From the NCBI GenBank assembly GCA_002373325.1, contig DFKI01000015.1, positions 1 through 21,522 on the forward strand: DNA of 21,522 nt, read 5' to 3'. Of the stretch, positions 12,869-21,152 are shown one piece after another. Under the pieces are notes generated by a model that made no database searches, was not told the DNA's origin, and saw only the letters and a list, made by a program, of their open reading frames with translations. The stretch's first letter is position 1. Each line of letters starts with the position of its first letter. This DNA is from Treponema sp. UBA3649 (GTDB taxonomy: Bacteria; Spirochaetota; Spirochaetia; Treponematales; Treponemataceae). The translations under genes and the position numbers were made by a program.

Positions 12869-14194
12869 ATGTATTCAAAGAACGATGTGGCTCCTTTTCC
12901 GCCGATGGGATGGAACAGCTACGACTATTACAACACGATGGTAAACGAAGAGCAGGTCAAAGCCAACGCTGACTTCATGGCAAAGAACCTGAAAAAATAC
13001 GGATGGGAATATGTGGTCATTGACATCCAGTGGTCTGACCCCGACGCTGGAAAAATGAATCCCCACGTGCAGTACATCCCGTTCAGTCACTTTTGCATTG
13101 ACGAGTACTCAAGGCAGATTCCGGCTCCCAACCGATTTCCTTCAAGCCGGGACGGAAAAGGATTCAAGCCGCTTGCCGACTACATCCATTCTCTCGGCCT
13201 CAAATTCGGAATCCACATCATGCGTGGCATTCCAAGAATCTGTGCCGCGAACCACACGAAAATCCTTGGATGTGACGTAACCGCCGACCAGATTGCGAAT
13301 CCCTTCAGTATAAGCCGATGGAACGGTGACATGTACGGAGTGGACTACACGAAAAAGGGAGCGCAGGAATATTACGACAGCATTTTCGCTCTCTACGCCT
13401 CATGGGGAGTTGATTACGTGAAGGTGGACGACATCTGCAACACGAACATGTATCCGGCAAATCCCTACTCAGCCGAAAAAGAGATTGAGATGATTGCCTC
13501 AGCCATTGAGCACTCAGGACGTGCGATGGTTCTTTCCCTGAGCCCGGGACCCGCAGTGATTGAGAAGGCATGGCACTTGGAAAAATACGCGAACATGTGG
13601 AGAATCACCGACGACTTCTGGGACACATGGCCGTTACTGAAAGCGATGTTCGAAAGGTGCGAGGTATGGCAGAAACACGTGGGAGGGGGAAACTGGCCCG
13701 ATTGCGACATGCTCCCGCTCGGTAAACTCGGCAAGGGATTCGGAAACGAATGGTACACGCGCCTCACTCCCGACGAGCAGAAGACCATGATGAGTCTCTG
13801 GTGCATTTTCCGCAGTCCCCTGATGATTGGAACGGACCTTCCCCAGATTGACGATGCGACCCTTTCGCTCCTCACAAACGATGAGGTCCTTTCTCTTGAG
13901 AAAAATTCCCACGGCGCTTTCCTTGTGACAAAGGATGAGAATCAGTGCGTGTGGGCAAGCTACGGAAAGGGATGCCCCGCAAAAGGGATGGACGTGAACG
14001 TTGCTCTCTTCAATCTGAGTGATGAGGAAAGGGAAGTCTCGGTAAGACTGCGCGAAATCCAGGGAATCTCGGAGTCAAAAAATTATTCTGTCCGAGATTT
14101 GTGGCAGAAAAAGGATCTCTTTCCCTTACAAGGGGATGCCGAGCTCACAAGGACAATACCGGCTCATGGTTCTGAATTATTAAGATTGTTTTAA
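12869..14194 (+). CDS. Glycoside hydrolase family 27 alpha-galactosidase
   Basis: The protein is 441 aa and has no signal peptide, so it is likely cytoplasmic and acts on imported galactosides (melibiose, raffinose or galactomannan fragments). The GH27 N-terminus PPMGWNSYDYY (11-21) is clear. The nucleophile is Asp187 in VDYVKVDDI and the acid/base is probably Asp249 in WRITDDFWD. WPDCDMLP (276-283) and SLWCIFRSPLMIGTDL follow, then a C-terminal beta-sandwich (residues ~355-441). Some members of this clade act on other sugars such as beta-L-arabinopyranosides. The start at 12869 has GAGGTG 9 nt upstream and matches family starts, so the GTG at 12830 is rejected. It is monocistronic and no transporter gene is adjacent. 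Confidence 0.88.
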   Translation: MYSKNDVAPFPPMGWNSYDYYNTMVNEEQVKANADFMAKNLKKYGWEYVVIDIQWSDPDAGKMNPHVQYIPFSHFCIDEYSRQIPAPNRFPSSRDGKGFKPLADYIHSLGLKFGIHIMRGIPRICAANHTKILGCDVTADQIANPFSISRWNGDMYGVDYTKKGAQEYYDSIFALYASWGVDYVKVDDICNTNMYPANPYSAEKEIEMIASAIEHSGRAMVLSLSPGPAVIEKAWHLEKYANMWRITDDFWDTWPLLKAMFERCEVWQKHVGGGNWPDCDMLPLGKLGKGFGNEWYTRLTPDEQKTMMSLWCIFRSPLMIGTDLPQIDDATLSLLTNDEVLSLEKNSHGAFLVTKDENQCVWASYGKGCPAKGMDVNVALFNLSDEEREVSVRLREIQGISESKNYSVRDLWQKKDLFPLQGDAELTRTIPAHGSELLRLF

Positions 14195-14214
14195 GCACGA
14201 GGCTTTCCGGGGAT

Positions 14215-14244
14215 AAAAAAAAGAACCAAAGCGCAAACTTTGGT
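14215..14244 (-). terminator. Terminator downstream of rel
   Basis: On the minus strand ACCAAAG (14244-14238) pairs with CTTTGGT (14231-14225) across a 6-nt loop, followed by TC and an eight-T tract (14222-14215). It lies about 170 nt past the rel stop. Confidence 0.7.
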
Positions 14245-14255
14245 CCTCTGGACAT

Positions 14256-14337
14256 GCAATCTCTCCGGCAGGCGTCTGGATGTCGAATGACCCGTCCGCC
14301 GGAATCCCTGCACATTTTTATTATCGGATGTGCGGGG
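14256..14337. repeat. Palindromic intergenic repeat related to the element at 1-71
   Basis: It shares GCAATCTCTCC (14256-14266) exactly with 23-33 and also carries GAATGAC. CCGGC (14265-14269) faces GCCGG (14298-14302), and CCCTGCACA (14306-14314) pairs with TGTGCGGGG (14329-14337). The last hairpin is not followed by a T-tract, so I do not call it a terminator. This and the adjacent terminator account for most of the 222-nt gap between the convergent genes. Confidence 0.5.
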
Positions 14338-14416
14338 GTGTACTTTAGGGAAATTCGCTTTTTTTTCAGGCTCATCAGTGAAAGAAATCCTCGGGGAGCA
14401 TGTTTTTCACGGCGTT

Positions 14417-16327
14417 TTACCTCTGTTTTTTAAACTTGGTCTTTTCAATCTGCTTTTCCTTTGAAAGTTCCTTCAGCATTTCCTTTTTCTCGTTTTCCTT
14501 CTGCTCCTTTTTGCTTTCGCTTGTGTCCCATGAGACTTCGATGGAACGGTGCTCAATGTCAGGAATTCTCTGGAATGTGATGCAGGTCGCCTTGTGAACC
14601 GTGATTCCCCTGTTGCGTGAGATATATCCCACGATGGGATCTCCGGGCTTGGGGTTGCAGCACTTCGCGATGGTCACGAGGAAATTTGTCGTGTCGCCGA
14701 TTCTGATTCTTCCGGTGAACGTGTCCCCGGTGAGTTTCTTTTTTCTGTGCCGGCCCTCAATGGCCCTCTGTTCCGCAACCTGCTGCGAGTGAAGTGTGTT
14801 CGCCGCAATCTCCGCGTCCCTTTTTGCAAGAGCGTCCCTGTCGATGAAAGTGGGGTCGTTCGCGATGAGCCATGAGTGAATCTTCTGCCTTGCCTTGGAT
14901 GTCTTTACCGATTTCAGCTGTGCCTGCGTGGGATGAGCCTGCGGGTTCGTGAGGATTTCGACAATCTGCGTGTTCTTTAGCTCGGCTGTGAGCGGGATGA
15001 TTTTTCCGTCCGCCTTTGCGCCCACAATCTTTTCGCCGACGGCAGAGTGGATTGCATAGGCAAAGTCAATTGCATTCGCACCGATGGGAAGCTCCTTCAC
15101 GTCTCCCTTTGGAGTGAACACATAGATTGAGTCGCCAAGGAGCTCGTTCTTAAGCTCGGCAAAAAAAGACTCGTCGTTCAGTTTTTCAGCCCTGAGTTCC
15201 CTGAGCTGATTGAAGATGCTCAAATCCTCCGCGCGAACCATGTCCTTGTTGGTTCCCTTTTTGTAGAGCCAGTGGGACGCGACTCCGTGCTCTGCCACAT
15301 TGTGCATCTCGACCGTGCGTATCTGAATCTCAAGCGGTTTTCCCTCGCAGATTACCGTCGTGTGCAGGGACTGGTATCCGTTGGCTTTCGGCATGGCGAT
15401 GTAGTCCTTGAACCTTCCGTCCATCGGTTTCCAGAGCGAGTGCACGATTCCAATCAGCGTGTAACATTCTGCCTCGGTCTTGCAGATTACGCGCATGGCA
15501 AGCAGGTCGAACATCTCTCCGGCATCCTTGTTCCGTTTTCTCATCTTCTGGTAGATTGAGTAAAAATGTTTTGCCCGGTACGAGATTGTGACCTCAATCC
15601 CTTGTTTTGCCGCGGACGCATGGATTTTTTTTACGGCACGCTCCAGGTACTCCTGCCTTTCGTCTTTTTTTTGCGCGACGATTGTCTTAATCTGCTGGAA
15701 TGCGTCGGGGTTGGAATATTTCAGGCTCAGGTCCTCAAGCTCATTTTTCACGTCGTTCATACCAAGGCGGCTTGCGAGAGGTGCCCAGATTTCAATTACC
15801 TCATAAGCGACAGCTTTCTGCGCTTCGGGGATGATGTTCCTGAGGTTTCTCATTCGGTCAAGTCGGTCGGCAAGTTTCACGAGGATTACGCGGATGTCGT
15901 CCACCATTGCAAAAAGCATTTTCCTGATTGCGTCTGACTGCTGCATGGAGGAGCTTGAGATTTTCAGTCCCGTGATTTTTGATGTCTCGCTGCAGATTGT
16001 GGCGACGTCCTTTCCGAATTTTTCTTCTATCTCAGGAAGACAGTCCGGAATCACCTCAAGGATATTGTGGAGGAGTCCTGAGCAGATTGTGTCGCAACCG
16101 AGCCTGCTCTGAGCCAGTATGCCCGCGACGCGCATGGGATGAATGTGGTAGGGGAGGCCGCTCTTTCTTTTTATGTCCGATGTTTTTTCGACAAGATAGC
16201 GCCATGTGTCCCTGATTTTTTTCTCATCGCCACTTTCCGTAAGCTCCGGAAATTTTTTGAAGAAGGTGTCAATAAGAATCTGCGGGTCGGTTATGCTTGT
16301 GTTCGTCTCGAAGGTTTCTTCTTTCAT
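14417..16327 (-). CDS. RelA/SpoT-family (p)ppGpp synthetase with degenerate hydrolase site
   Basis: The protein is 636 aa. Residues ~40-190 are the HD domain: H63 is kept in IHPMRVA, but the catalytic HDxxED reads HNILEV (87-92) and the expected HN of LADRLHNMR reads DR (157-158). Residues ~245-360 are the synthetase: YSIYQKM, RFKDYIAMPKANGYQSLHT (305-323) and EIQIRTVEMHNVAEHG. TGS follows (IYVFTPKGDVKELP, 401-414; AYAIHSAVG), then a CC-type region with VTIAKCCNPKPGDPIVGY (551-568). No ACT domain follows; the protein ends in a Lys/Glu-rich tail (~601-636), whereas the usual length is 720-750. It should make (p)ppGpp in response to starvation but is unlikely to degrade it. AGGAGG lies 8 nt before the ATG. 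Confidence 0.92.
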   Translation of the reverse strand: MKEETFETNTSITDPQILIDTFFKKFPELTESGDEKKIRDTWRYLVEKTSDIKRKSGLPYHIHPMRVAGILAQSRLGCDTICSGLLHNILEVIPDCLPEIEEKFGKDVATICSETSKITGLKISSSSMQQSDAIRKMLFAMVDDIRVILVKLADRLDRMRNLRNIIPEAQKAVAYEVIEIWAPLASRLGMNDVKNELEDLSLKYSNPDAFQQIKTIVAQKKDERQEYLERAVKKIHASAAKQGIEVTISYRAKHFYSIYQKMRKRNKDAGEMFDLLAMRVICKTEAECYTLIGIVHSLWKPMDGRFKDYIAMPKANGYQSLHTTVICEGKPLEIQIRTVEMHNVAEHGVASHWLYKKGTNKDMVRAEDLSIFNQLRELRAEKLNDESFFAELKNELLGDSIYVFTPKGDVKELPIGANAIDFAYAIHSAVGEKIVGAKADGKIIPLTAELKNTQIVEILTNPQAHPTQAQLKSVKTSKARQKIHSWLIANDPTFIDRDALAKRDAEIAANTLHSQQVAEQRAIEGRHRKKKLTGDTFTGRIRIGDTTNFLVTIAKCCNPKPGDPIVGYISRNRGITVHKATCITFQRIPDIEHRSIEVSWDTSESKKEQKENEKKEMLKELSKEKQIEKTKFKKQR

Positions 16328-16405
16328 TTTGTCCGCCTCCTGATTTTTTTTGATTGCAACAATTTTTTTTGCTCATCCCTAAAAAGTGCGGGTGGAGCTA
16401 GAATG

Positions 16406-16434
16406 ATATTACACCATGACGGCGTATTTTTCAA
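16406..16434 (-). promoter_or_regulatory. rel promoter
   Basis: On the minus strand: TTGAAA (16434-16429), 17 bp, TAATAT (16411-16406). The -10 is a weak match. It lies between the BspA-like gene and rel and would give a leader of about 70 nt containing two A8 runs, so rel can be transcribed separately. Confidence 0.5.
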
Positions 16435-16462
16435 GAAGGAGGCAGGGCACCCCCATCGGTCA

Positions 16463-18397
16463 TCATTCCGCAATCTCGTCTTCCAAAAGCTCAGGTACAG
16501 GCTCCACATATCCCCACATCATCTTTGCGTCGGAGTTTGCGTTCCATGCGAATTCCCAGCTTGAAGGAGCCCTTGGAGCGTAGGAGCAGACGGTCTGATT
16601 TGCGGTCCAGAACCAGAAGGCATAATTTTTCAGATTGACCACGGACTGTGGAATCACGATGGACTCAATCTCCATGCAGTTGCAGAAAGCGTATGAGCCG
16701 ATTGTCTCGACACCCTCGTTCATCTTTACGGAAGTCAGGGCGGAACATGTGTCAAAGGCATGATGTCCCACTGTCCTGATTGATGTCATGGTAACTGAGT
16801 TGAGCTTCGTGCAGCGGTTGAAAGCATAAGTCCCGATTGTCTCCACGGTCTCAGGAATGATGATGTCCCCGGATGCAGCAGGCCATTCCACAATGGTCTT
16901 TCCGTCAAGACTCAGAATCGCTCCGTTTGAGGCAGTGTAATTTTTGTTCGCAGGATCCACGGTGATGGTCGTAAGCGAAAGGCACTCCGCAAATGCACTC
17001 CCGTCGCAGCGTCTGACCGAAGCCGGAATGTTCACGGAGACAAGCGAAAGAGATTTTGAGAAAGCGTAGGACTCAATGCTCACCACATTCGGCATTATAA
17101 TGGAAGAAAGGTCGCCGCAAGATTCGAAAGCCTGATGCCCTATCTCACGGCAGGATGAAGGAAGCGTCACTGATTTTATGCCTCCCTGATTCTGGAATGC
17201 GTTATCCTCAATGCGGGTGATTCCGTCGGGGATTTTTACGGCACCCTTTGCGGAAGGCCATGCGAGAAGTTTTTTTCCATCAGCCGTGGTAAGAATTCCG
17301 CCGGAAGATTTGAACGACCGGTTCTCAGCCTCAACATCAATTGATGAAAGGGACGAGCAGTCCTCGAACACATTTTTATCAAGAGATGAAAATCCCTTGG
17401 AAAGGAAAAGTGACCTCAGATTTTTGCATCCCACAAACGCATACTGCATGATTTCCTTTACTCCGGGCATCTTAAGTGAAATAAGTCCCGTGCATCCGCT
17501 GAAAGCATATTCACCCAAAGTCTCTACGGATTCAGGAAGCTCCACGTCCCCAGTCACGGCAGGCCATGCAATCAGAGTCTTTCCATCTGCGGAACAAAGG
17601 CATCCCTCATTGCAGGTAAAAAATCGGTTTGCAGAAGAAAGCTCAAGCTCGGAAAGAGCCACGCATGAAGCGAACGCGCCTCCATCCACCGACCGGACTG
17701 ATTGCGGAAGGTTCAGGTACCGAAGGGACGAGCAGTCTGTGAACACATCCTTGTCTATGGAAGAAACTGTTTCGGGAAGTGTCAGGGACCTGAGCTTGCG
17801 GCATCCGTAGAAGGCATGGAATCCAAGGGTGATGTTAGGGCAGTCCCTCATGTCAAGGCACACTGGATTCTGCGAAAGGGATACACGTCTCTGAAGGAGA
17901 TTGTCATATCCCAAGGTAACGTAGGCCTTTTCCCGTACTTTCAGCGCAAGACCAGACGGTGCAAGCTCATTTTTAAGAGCATCCCCGGCGTTGTTCAGTG
18001 ACGAGCAATATTCTATGACGGCATGGGTCTTTCCCTCTCCCACGCTGAAAAAAATCTTCTGGTCCGCATCCCCGAGATAGAGCCTGTACTCACCCTCGAG
18101 AAGCGACGCATGGTAAACCGGGGACTCAGCCTCCTCATCAAGCGTAAGTGCGAAAATTCCCGTGATGATTTCCTCTCCTTCCTCCGTCACCTCAACCGAA
18201 TACTCTCCGCTTATGTCCCTGAGCGTGTACTCCGGATACTCCCCCGTGTAGGAATCCCCGTCGGATTTAATCGCAAGGGTAAAATCATAGACTGGAGGAG
18301 GCAGCTCCTCATTCCCCTTTTTGGTGCTCGCACATGAAAAAAAGACCAACGCTACAAGGCCGAGAGTCAAAAAAAATATTCTCGCGTTTCTCTTCAT
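16463..18397 (-). CDS. BspA-type leucine-rich-repeat lipoprotein
   Basis: The protein is 644 aa. The N-terminus MKRNARIFF..LVALVFFSC is a lipoprotein signal with the lipidated Cys at 22. Residues ~35-170 form an unrecognised beta-rich domain. From ~185 onward there are repeated LRR_5/BspA units (pattern SLxLPxxVxxIxxxAFxxCxxL). Three larger modules carry an extra insert, DGKTLIAWPA (271-280), DGKKLLAWPS (373-382) and DGKTIVEWPA (498-507), each followed by a strand such as GDVELPESVETLGEYAF. BspA-like proteins in treponemes are surface adhesins binding host proteins or other bacteria; that role is inferred here. AAGGGG lies 8 nt before the ATG. No terminator separates it from rel. Confidence 0.88.
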   Translation of the reverse strand: MKRNARIFFLTLGLVALVFFSCASTKKGNEELPPPVYDFTLAIKSDGDSYTGEYPEYTLRDISGEYSVEVTEEGEEIITGIFALTLDEEAESPVYHASLLEGEYRLYLGDADQKIFFSVGEGKTHAVIEYCSSLNNAGDALKNELAPSGLALKVREKAYVTLGYDNLLQRRVSLSQNPVCLDMRDCPNITLGFHAFYGCRKLRSLTLPETVSSIDKDVFTDCSSLRYLNLPQSVRSVDGGAFASCVALSELELSSANRFFTCNEGCLCSADGKTLIAWPAVTGDVELPESVETLGEYAFSGCTGLISLKMPGVKEIMQYAFVGCKNLRSLFLSKGFSSLDKNVFEDCSSLSSIDVEAENRSFKSSGGILTTADGKKLLAWPSAKGAVKIPDGITRIEDNAFQNQGGIKSVTLPSSCREIGHQAFESCGDLSSIIMPNVVSIESYAFSKSLSLVSVNIPASVRRCDGSAFAECLSLTTITVDPANKNYTASNGAILSLDGKTIVEWPAASGDIIIPETVETIGTYAFNRCTKLNSVTMTSIRTVGHHAFDTCSALTSVKMNEGVETIGSYAFCNCMEIESIVIPQSVVNLKNYAFWFWTANQTVCSYAPRAPSSWEFAWNANSDAKMMWGYVEPVPELLEDEIAE

Positions 18398-18422
18398 ATT
18401 GTTACCCCTTATCTTCCATATT

Positions 18423-18451
18423 ATATTATCCGAAATTCAACGGATTTTCAA
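18423..18451 (-). promoter_or_regulatory. BspA-like gene promoter
   Basis: On the minus strand: TTGAAA (18451-18446), 17 bp, TAATAT (18428-18423). A perfect TATAAT also sits at 18425-18420, but with a 20-bp spacer, so the exact -10 is uncertain. The leader is short (about 20 nt) and carries AAGGGG. Confidence 0.5.
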
Positions 18452-18530
18452 GAGAAAAACTTGCACAAGGGTCTCCTCAATCCGCATGAAATGATTGCAC
18501 AAGATTTTTTCCATTCCGCGAAAACAAATC

Positions 18531-18559
18531 TTGCCATAATCGCCGAATAGGGATATACT
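18531..18559 (+). promoter_or_regulatory. Phosphohexomutase gene promoter, predicted leaderless
   Basis: TTGCCA (18531-18536), 17 bp, TATACT (18554-18559), then 6 nt (GTCATT) before the ATG at 18566. Each hexamer matches consensus at five of six positions. No Shine-Dalgarno is present. Confidence 0.7.
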
Positions 18560-18565
18560 GTCATT

Positions 18566-20407
18566 ATGGAACACAAGATGATTTTGTCCGCATCCGGCTG
18601 GAGAAAGGTCTTTGCGGAATCAGGAGACGGTGAGGACTGCTCGCCGGACATAGGATATGAGAATGCCCTTCTATGCGCTCTGATTGCGGAGACTTTCGCT
18701 GAGTACATAAGGGGACGTGCCGGGCAAAAACCGGTCATCGCACTGGGCATGGATTCAAGACCCACGGGAAACCAGATAGCGGACGCAATGCTGCGTGTGT
18801 TCTCATCAATGGAGATTGGAGTACACTATGTGGGCATAGCATCCGCACCTGAAATCATGGCTTATGCAAGAAGTCTCGACGGATTCGTCTACATTTCGGC
18901 AAGCCACAATCCCATAGGCTACAACGGAATCAAATTCGGACTCAATGACGGAGGAGTGCTCCCTGCTGAGGTGGAATCAAATCTGGCGGAGAACTTCGCG
19001 AAAAAATGTGCGGCAGCTGCATCCGATGAGTATGCTGAGGAGCTTCTTTCAAAGGCATCGGACGGAGAGCTCACGCTGATTTTCACTCTCGGCGACAAAT
19101 ACAAAAAGGACTCTCTCTGGGCATACGAGACATTCATGCGCACGGTAGTCTCCGGGACCACCGACGGACGAACCCAGGATCAGTTTTTCTCCGACATAAA
19201 GGCATTCCTGAAGGACTCACCCATAGCGGTTGTGGCTGACATGAACGGTTCGGCAAGGGCCGCTTCAATCGACTCAAGGTTCATGGAGGATGCCGGAATC
19301 GAATTTCTTCCTTTCAACAACGAGGCCGGGAAAATCCACCATGCGATAATCCCTGAGCCGGAGAACCTTGTTTTCTGCGCCGACGTGATGGAGGATTTGA
19401 GGAAGGACGGAAACGAGAACGTGCTTTTGGGCTATATGCCTGACTGTGACGGAGACCGGGGAAACATAGTCTACTGGGACGAGATAAAGAAAAAGGCCGT
19501 CCCTCTTCCTGCACAGACTGTCTTTGCGTTGAGCGTGCTCTCTGAATCGGCGTTTGAAATCTGGCAGCAGACGAACATGCCCGGAAAAGGTCTTTTGTGG
19601 AAGGCAATCAGTCACTATGGGAAACGTGCGGTCGCTGTGAACGGTCCTACTTCCATGAGGGTTGACGAAATCTGCAAGGCGTTCGGCCATGAGGTTTTCA
19701 GGGCTGAGGTCGGAGAGGCGAATGTAGTGAATCTTGCCAGGGAAAAAAGGGATGCCGGATATCTCGTGAGGATTCTCGGGGAGGGGAGCAACGGCGGAAA
19801 CATCACGTATCCATCTTCGGTAAGGGATCCCATCGCCACGGTGTTCGCAATCATCAAGCTGCTTGTCATAAGGGACAAAAAAAATGAGGACGGAAGCCTG
19901 AACAAGGGTCTCTATCACATCTGGCTTGAAAAATCGGGACAGGAATTCCGCTACAGGGAGGATTTTACCCTGCAGGACGTGCTCGACTCACTTCCCACCT
20001 ACACCACAACGGGTGTGAGCGACGAGCTTGCGGTTCTCACGGTCAAGACGGAGGACAAGGGACTTCTAAAGGAGAATTTCCAGAAGGTATTCCTCTCCGG
20101 ATGGGAGCAGCACAAGGAGGAGATGGACGCGATTTACGGAATCAAGAGCTACAGCGCCATACTCACGAACGGAACGAAGGAAAGATATGTAAGGCCTGAC
20201 GAAAGCTGGAACAACGGAAACGGAGGCCTTAAAATCATGTTCTACGACTCAAGAAAAGATCCCTACGGCTACATCTGGATGAGACCGAGCGGAACGGAGC
20301 CTGTGTTCAGGATTCTCTGTGACATAAGGGGAGATGAATTCGCCGCCGAAAGAAGCATGCTGCGATGGGAGACCTCCATGATAAAAAAAGCGGACGACAT
20401 GGGCTGA
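18566..20407 (+). CDS. Phosphoglucomutase/phosphomannomutase family protein
   Basis: This 613-aa alpha-D-phosphohexomutase has four domains. The phosphoserine loop is ISASHNP (phospho-Ser113), the Mg-binding loop DCDGDR (293-298), the sugar-binding loop GEGSNGG (405-411, where many members have GEESGH-like) and the phosphate-binding loop RPSGTEP (573-579). It should interconvert 1- and 6-phosphates of glucose or mannose in the cytoplasm. The altered sugar loop and the length (usual 450-580) leave the exact sugar open; glucose is the default guess. The ATG at 18566 lies 6 nt after the -10. It is monocistronic and ends at a good terminator. Confidence 0.9.
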   Translation: MEHKMILSASGWRKVFAESGDGEDCSPDIGYENALLCALIAETFAEYIRGRAGQKPVIALGMDSRPTGNQIADAMLRVFSSMEIGVHYVGIASAPEIMAYARSLDGFVYISASHNPIGYNGIKFGLNDGGVLPAEVESNLAENFAKKCAAAASDEYAEELLSKASDGELTLIFTLGDKYKKDSLWAYETFMRTVVSGTTDGRTQDQFFSDIKAFLKDSPIAVVADMNGSARAASIDSRFMEDAGIEFLPFNNEAGKIHHAIIPEPENLVFCADVMEDLRKDGNENVLLGYMPDCDGDRGNIVYWDEIKKKAVPLPAQTVFALSVLSESAFEIWQQTNMPGKGLLWKAISHYGKRAVAVNGPTSMRVDEICKAFGHEVFRAEVGEANVVNLAREKRDAGYLVRILGEGSNGGNITYPSSVRDPIATVFAIIKLLVIRDKKNEDGSLNKGLYHIWLEKSGQEFRYREDFTLQDVLDSLPTYTTTGVSDELAVLTVKTEDKGLLKENFQKVFLSGWEQHKEEMDAIYGIKSYSAILTNGTKERYVRPDESWNNGNGGLKIMFYDSRKDPYGYIWMRPSGTEPVFRILCDIRGDEFAAERSMLRWETSMIKKADDMG

Positions 20408-20428
20408 TTAAGAAATCGGACTGTTTTA

Positions 20429-20479
20429 CCGGCTTGGTTCCAGGATGATTTTTCCACGGTTCCAGGCCGGATTTTTTTT
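20429..20479 (+). terminator. Phosphohexomutase gene terminator
   Basis: CCGGCTTGG (20429-20437) pairs with CCAGGCCGG (20462-20470) with one G-U pair, then A and eight T (20472-20479). The loop side holds a direct repeat of GGTTCCAGG. Confidence 0.75.
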
Positions 20480-20483
20480 AAGC

Positions 20484-21110
20484 TCAGATCATCGAACAGA
20501 CCATGCACACTCCCTCGATTATGGCATCATGCTCAAGGGGGGCAATCCGCGCGTAAAGGGTCTCAGGTGTGTCGCCAGGAAGGACGGGAACTTTTTTCTG
20601 TACAAGGATTTTTCCGGTGTCGCATCCTGAGTCCGCTATGTGAACGGTACATCCGCTCTCGGTCTCTCCTGAAGCAAGGACCGCCTCATGCACGTTGTGT
20701 CCCCACATTCCCACGCCTCCGAATTTGGGAAGAAGCGCAGGATGAAGATTCACGATGCGTCCCTCGTACTCGCTGACGATTTCACCCGCAAGCACCGAAA
20801 GATAGCCCGCAAGCACGATTACGTCAATCTTATGCTCACGGCACAGGGGGAGGATGGCATTCGACGTGGCAAGCCGCTTTTCGTCACGGTCAGCCGCCTT
20901 CGCCTTCTCCGCTCCCATCACTGAATAGGGACTTTTTATCTCGGAAGGGATTCCTGCTGATTTTGCCCTCTCAAGCGCGTATGCATTTTTTGTGCTGCTT
21001 ACGACCAAAGCGATGTGGAAGGGACAATCCTCATGGGACTTCTCGTAATCAATCAGAGCCTGAAGATTCGTGCCTCCCCCGCTCACCAAAACGGCGATGT
21101 TCTTTTTCAT
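20484..21110 (-). CDS. purN: Phosphoribosylglycinamide formyltransferase
   Basis: This 208-aa enzyme transfers the formyl group of 10-formyl-tetrahydrofolate to GAR, the third step of purine synthesis. The N-terminal phosphate loop is SGGGTNLQAL (10-19). The catalytic trio is N121 and H123 in NLHPALLP and D164 in GCDTGKIL. The segment GMWGHNVHEAV replaces the usual FxGxxAxxxAL but is readily aligned. It has GGAG about 8 nt before the ATG and begins 42 nt after the purM stop, so the two are one operon. Length is normal. Confidence 0.94.
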   Translation of the reverse strand: MKKNIAVLVSGGGTNLQALIDYEKSHEDCPFHIALVVSSTKNAYALERAKSAGIPSEIKSPYSVMGAEKAKAADRDEKRLATSNAILPLCREHKIDVIVLAGYLSVLAGEIVSEYEGRIVNLHPALLPKFGGVGMWGHNVHEAVLASGETESGCTVHIADSGCDTGKILVQKKVPVLPGDTPETLYARIAPLEHDAIIEGVCMVCSMI

Positions 21111-21152
21111 GTGAGTCTCCGAAAATCAATCTAAAAAATCAGGACAAAAAAA

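Noticed and set aside
14306..14345. Hairpin CCCTGCACA/TGTGCGGGG as an alpha-galactosidase terminator
   Set aside because: The stem is followed by GTGTACTTTAGGG and not a T-tract; it fits better as part of a dispersed palindrome.
17211..17810. 199-codon open frame on the plus strand
   Set aside because: Shadow of the repeat-rich BspA-like gene; its own repeats mirror those of the real gene.
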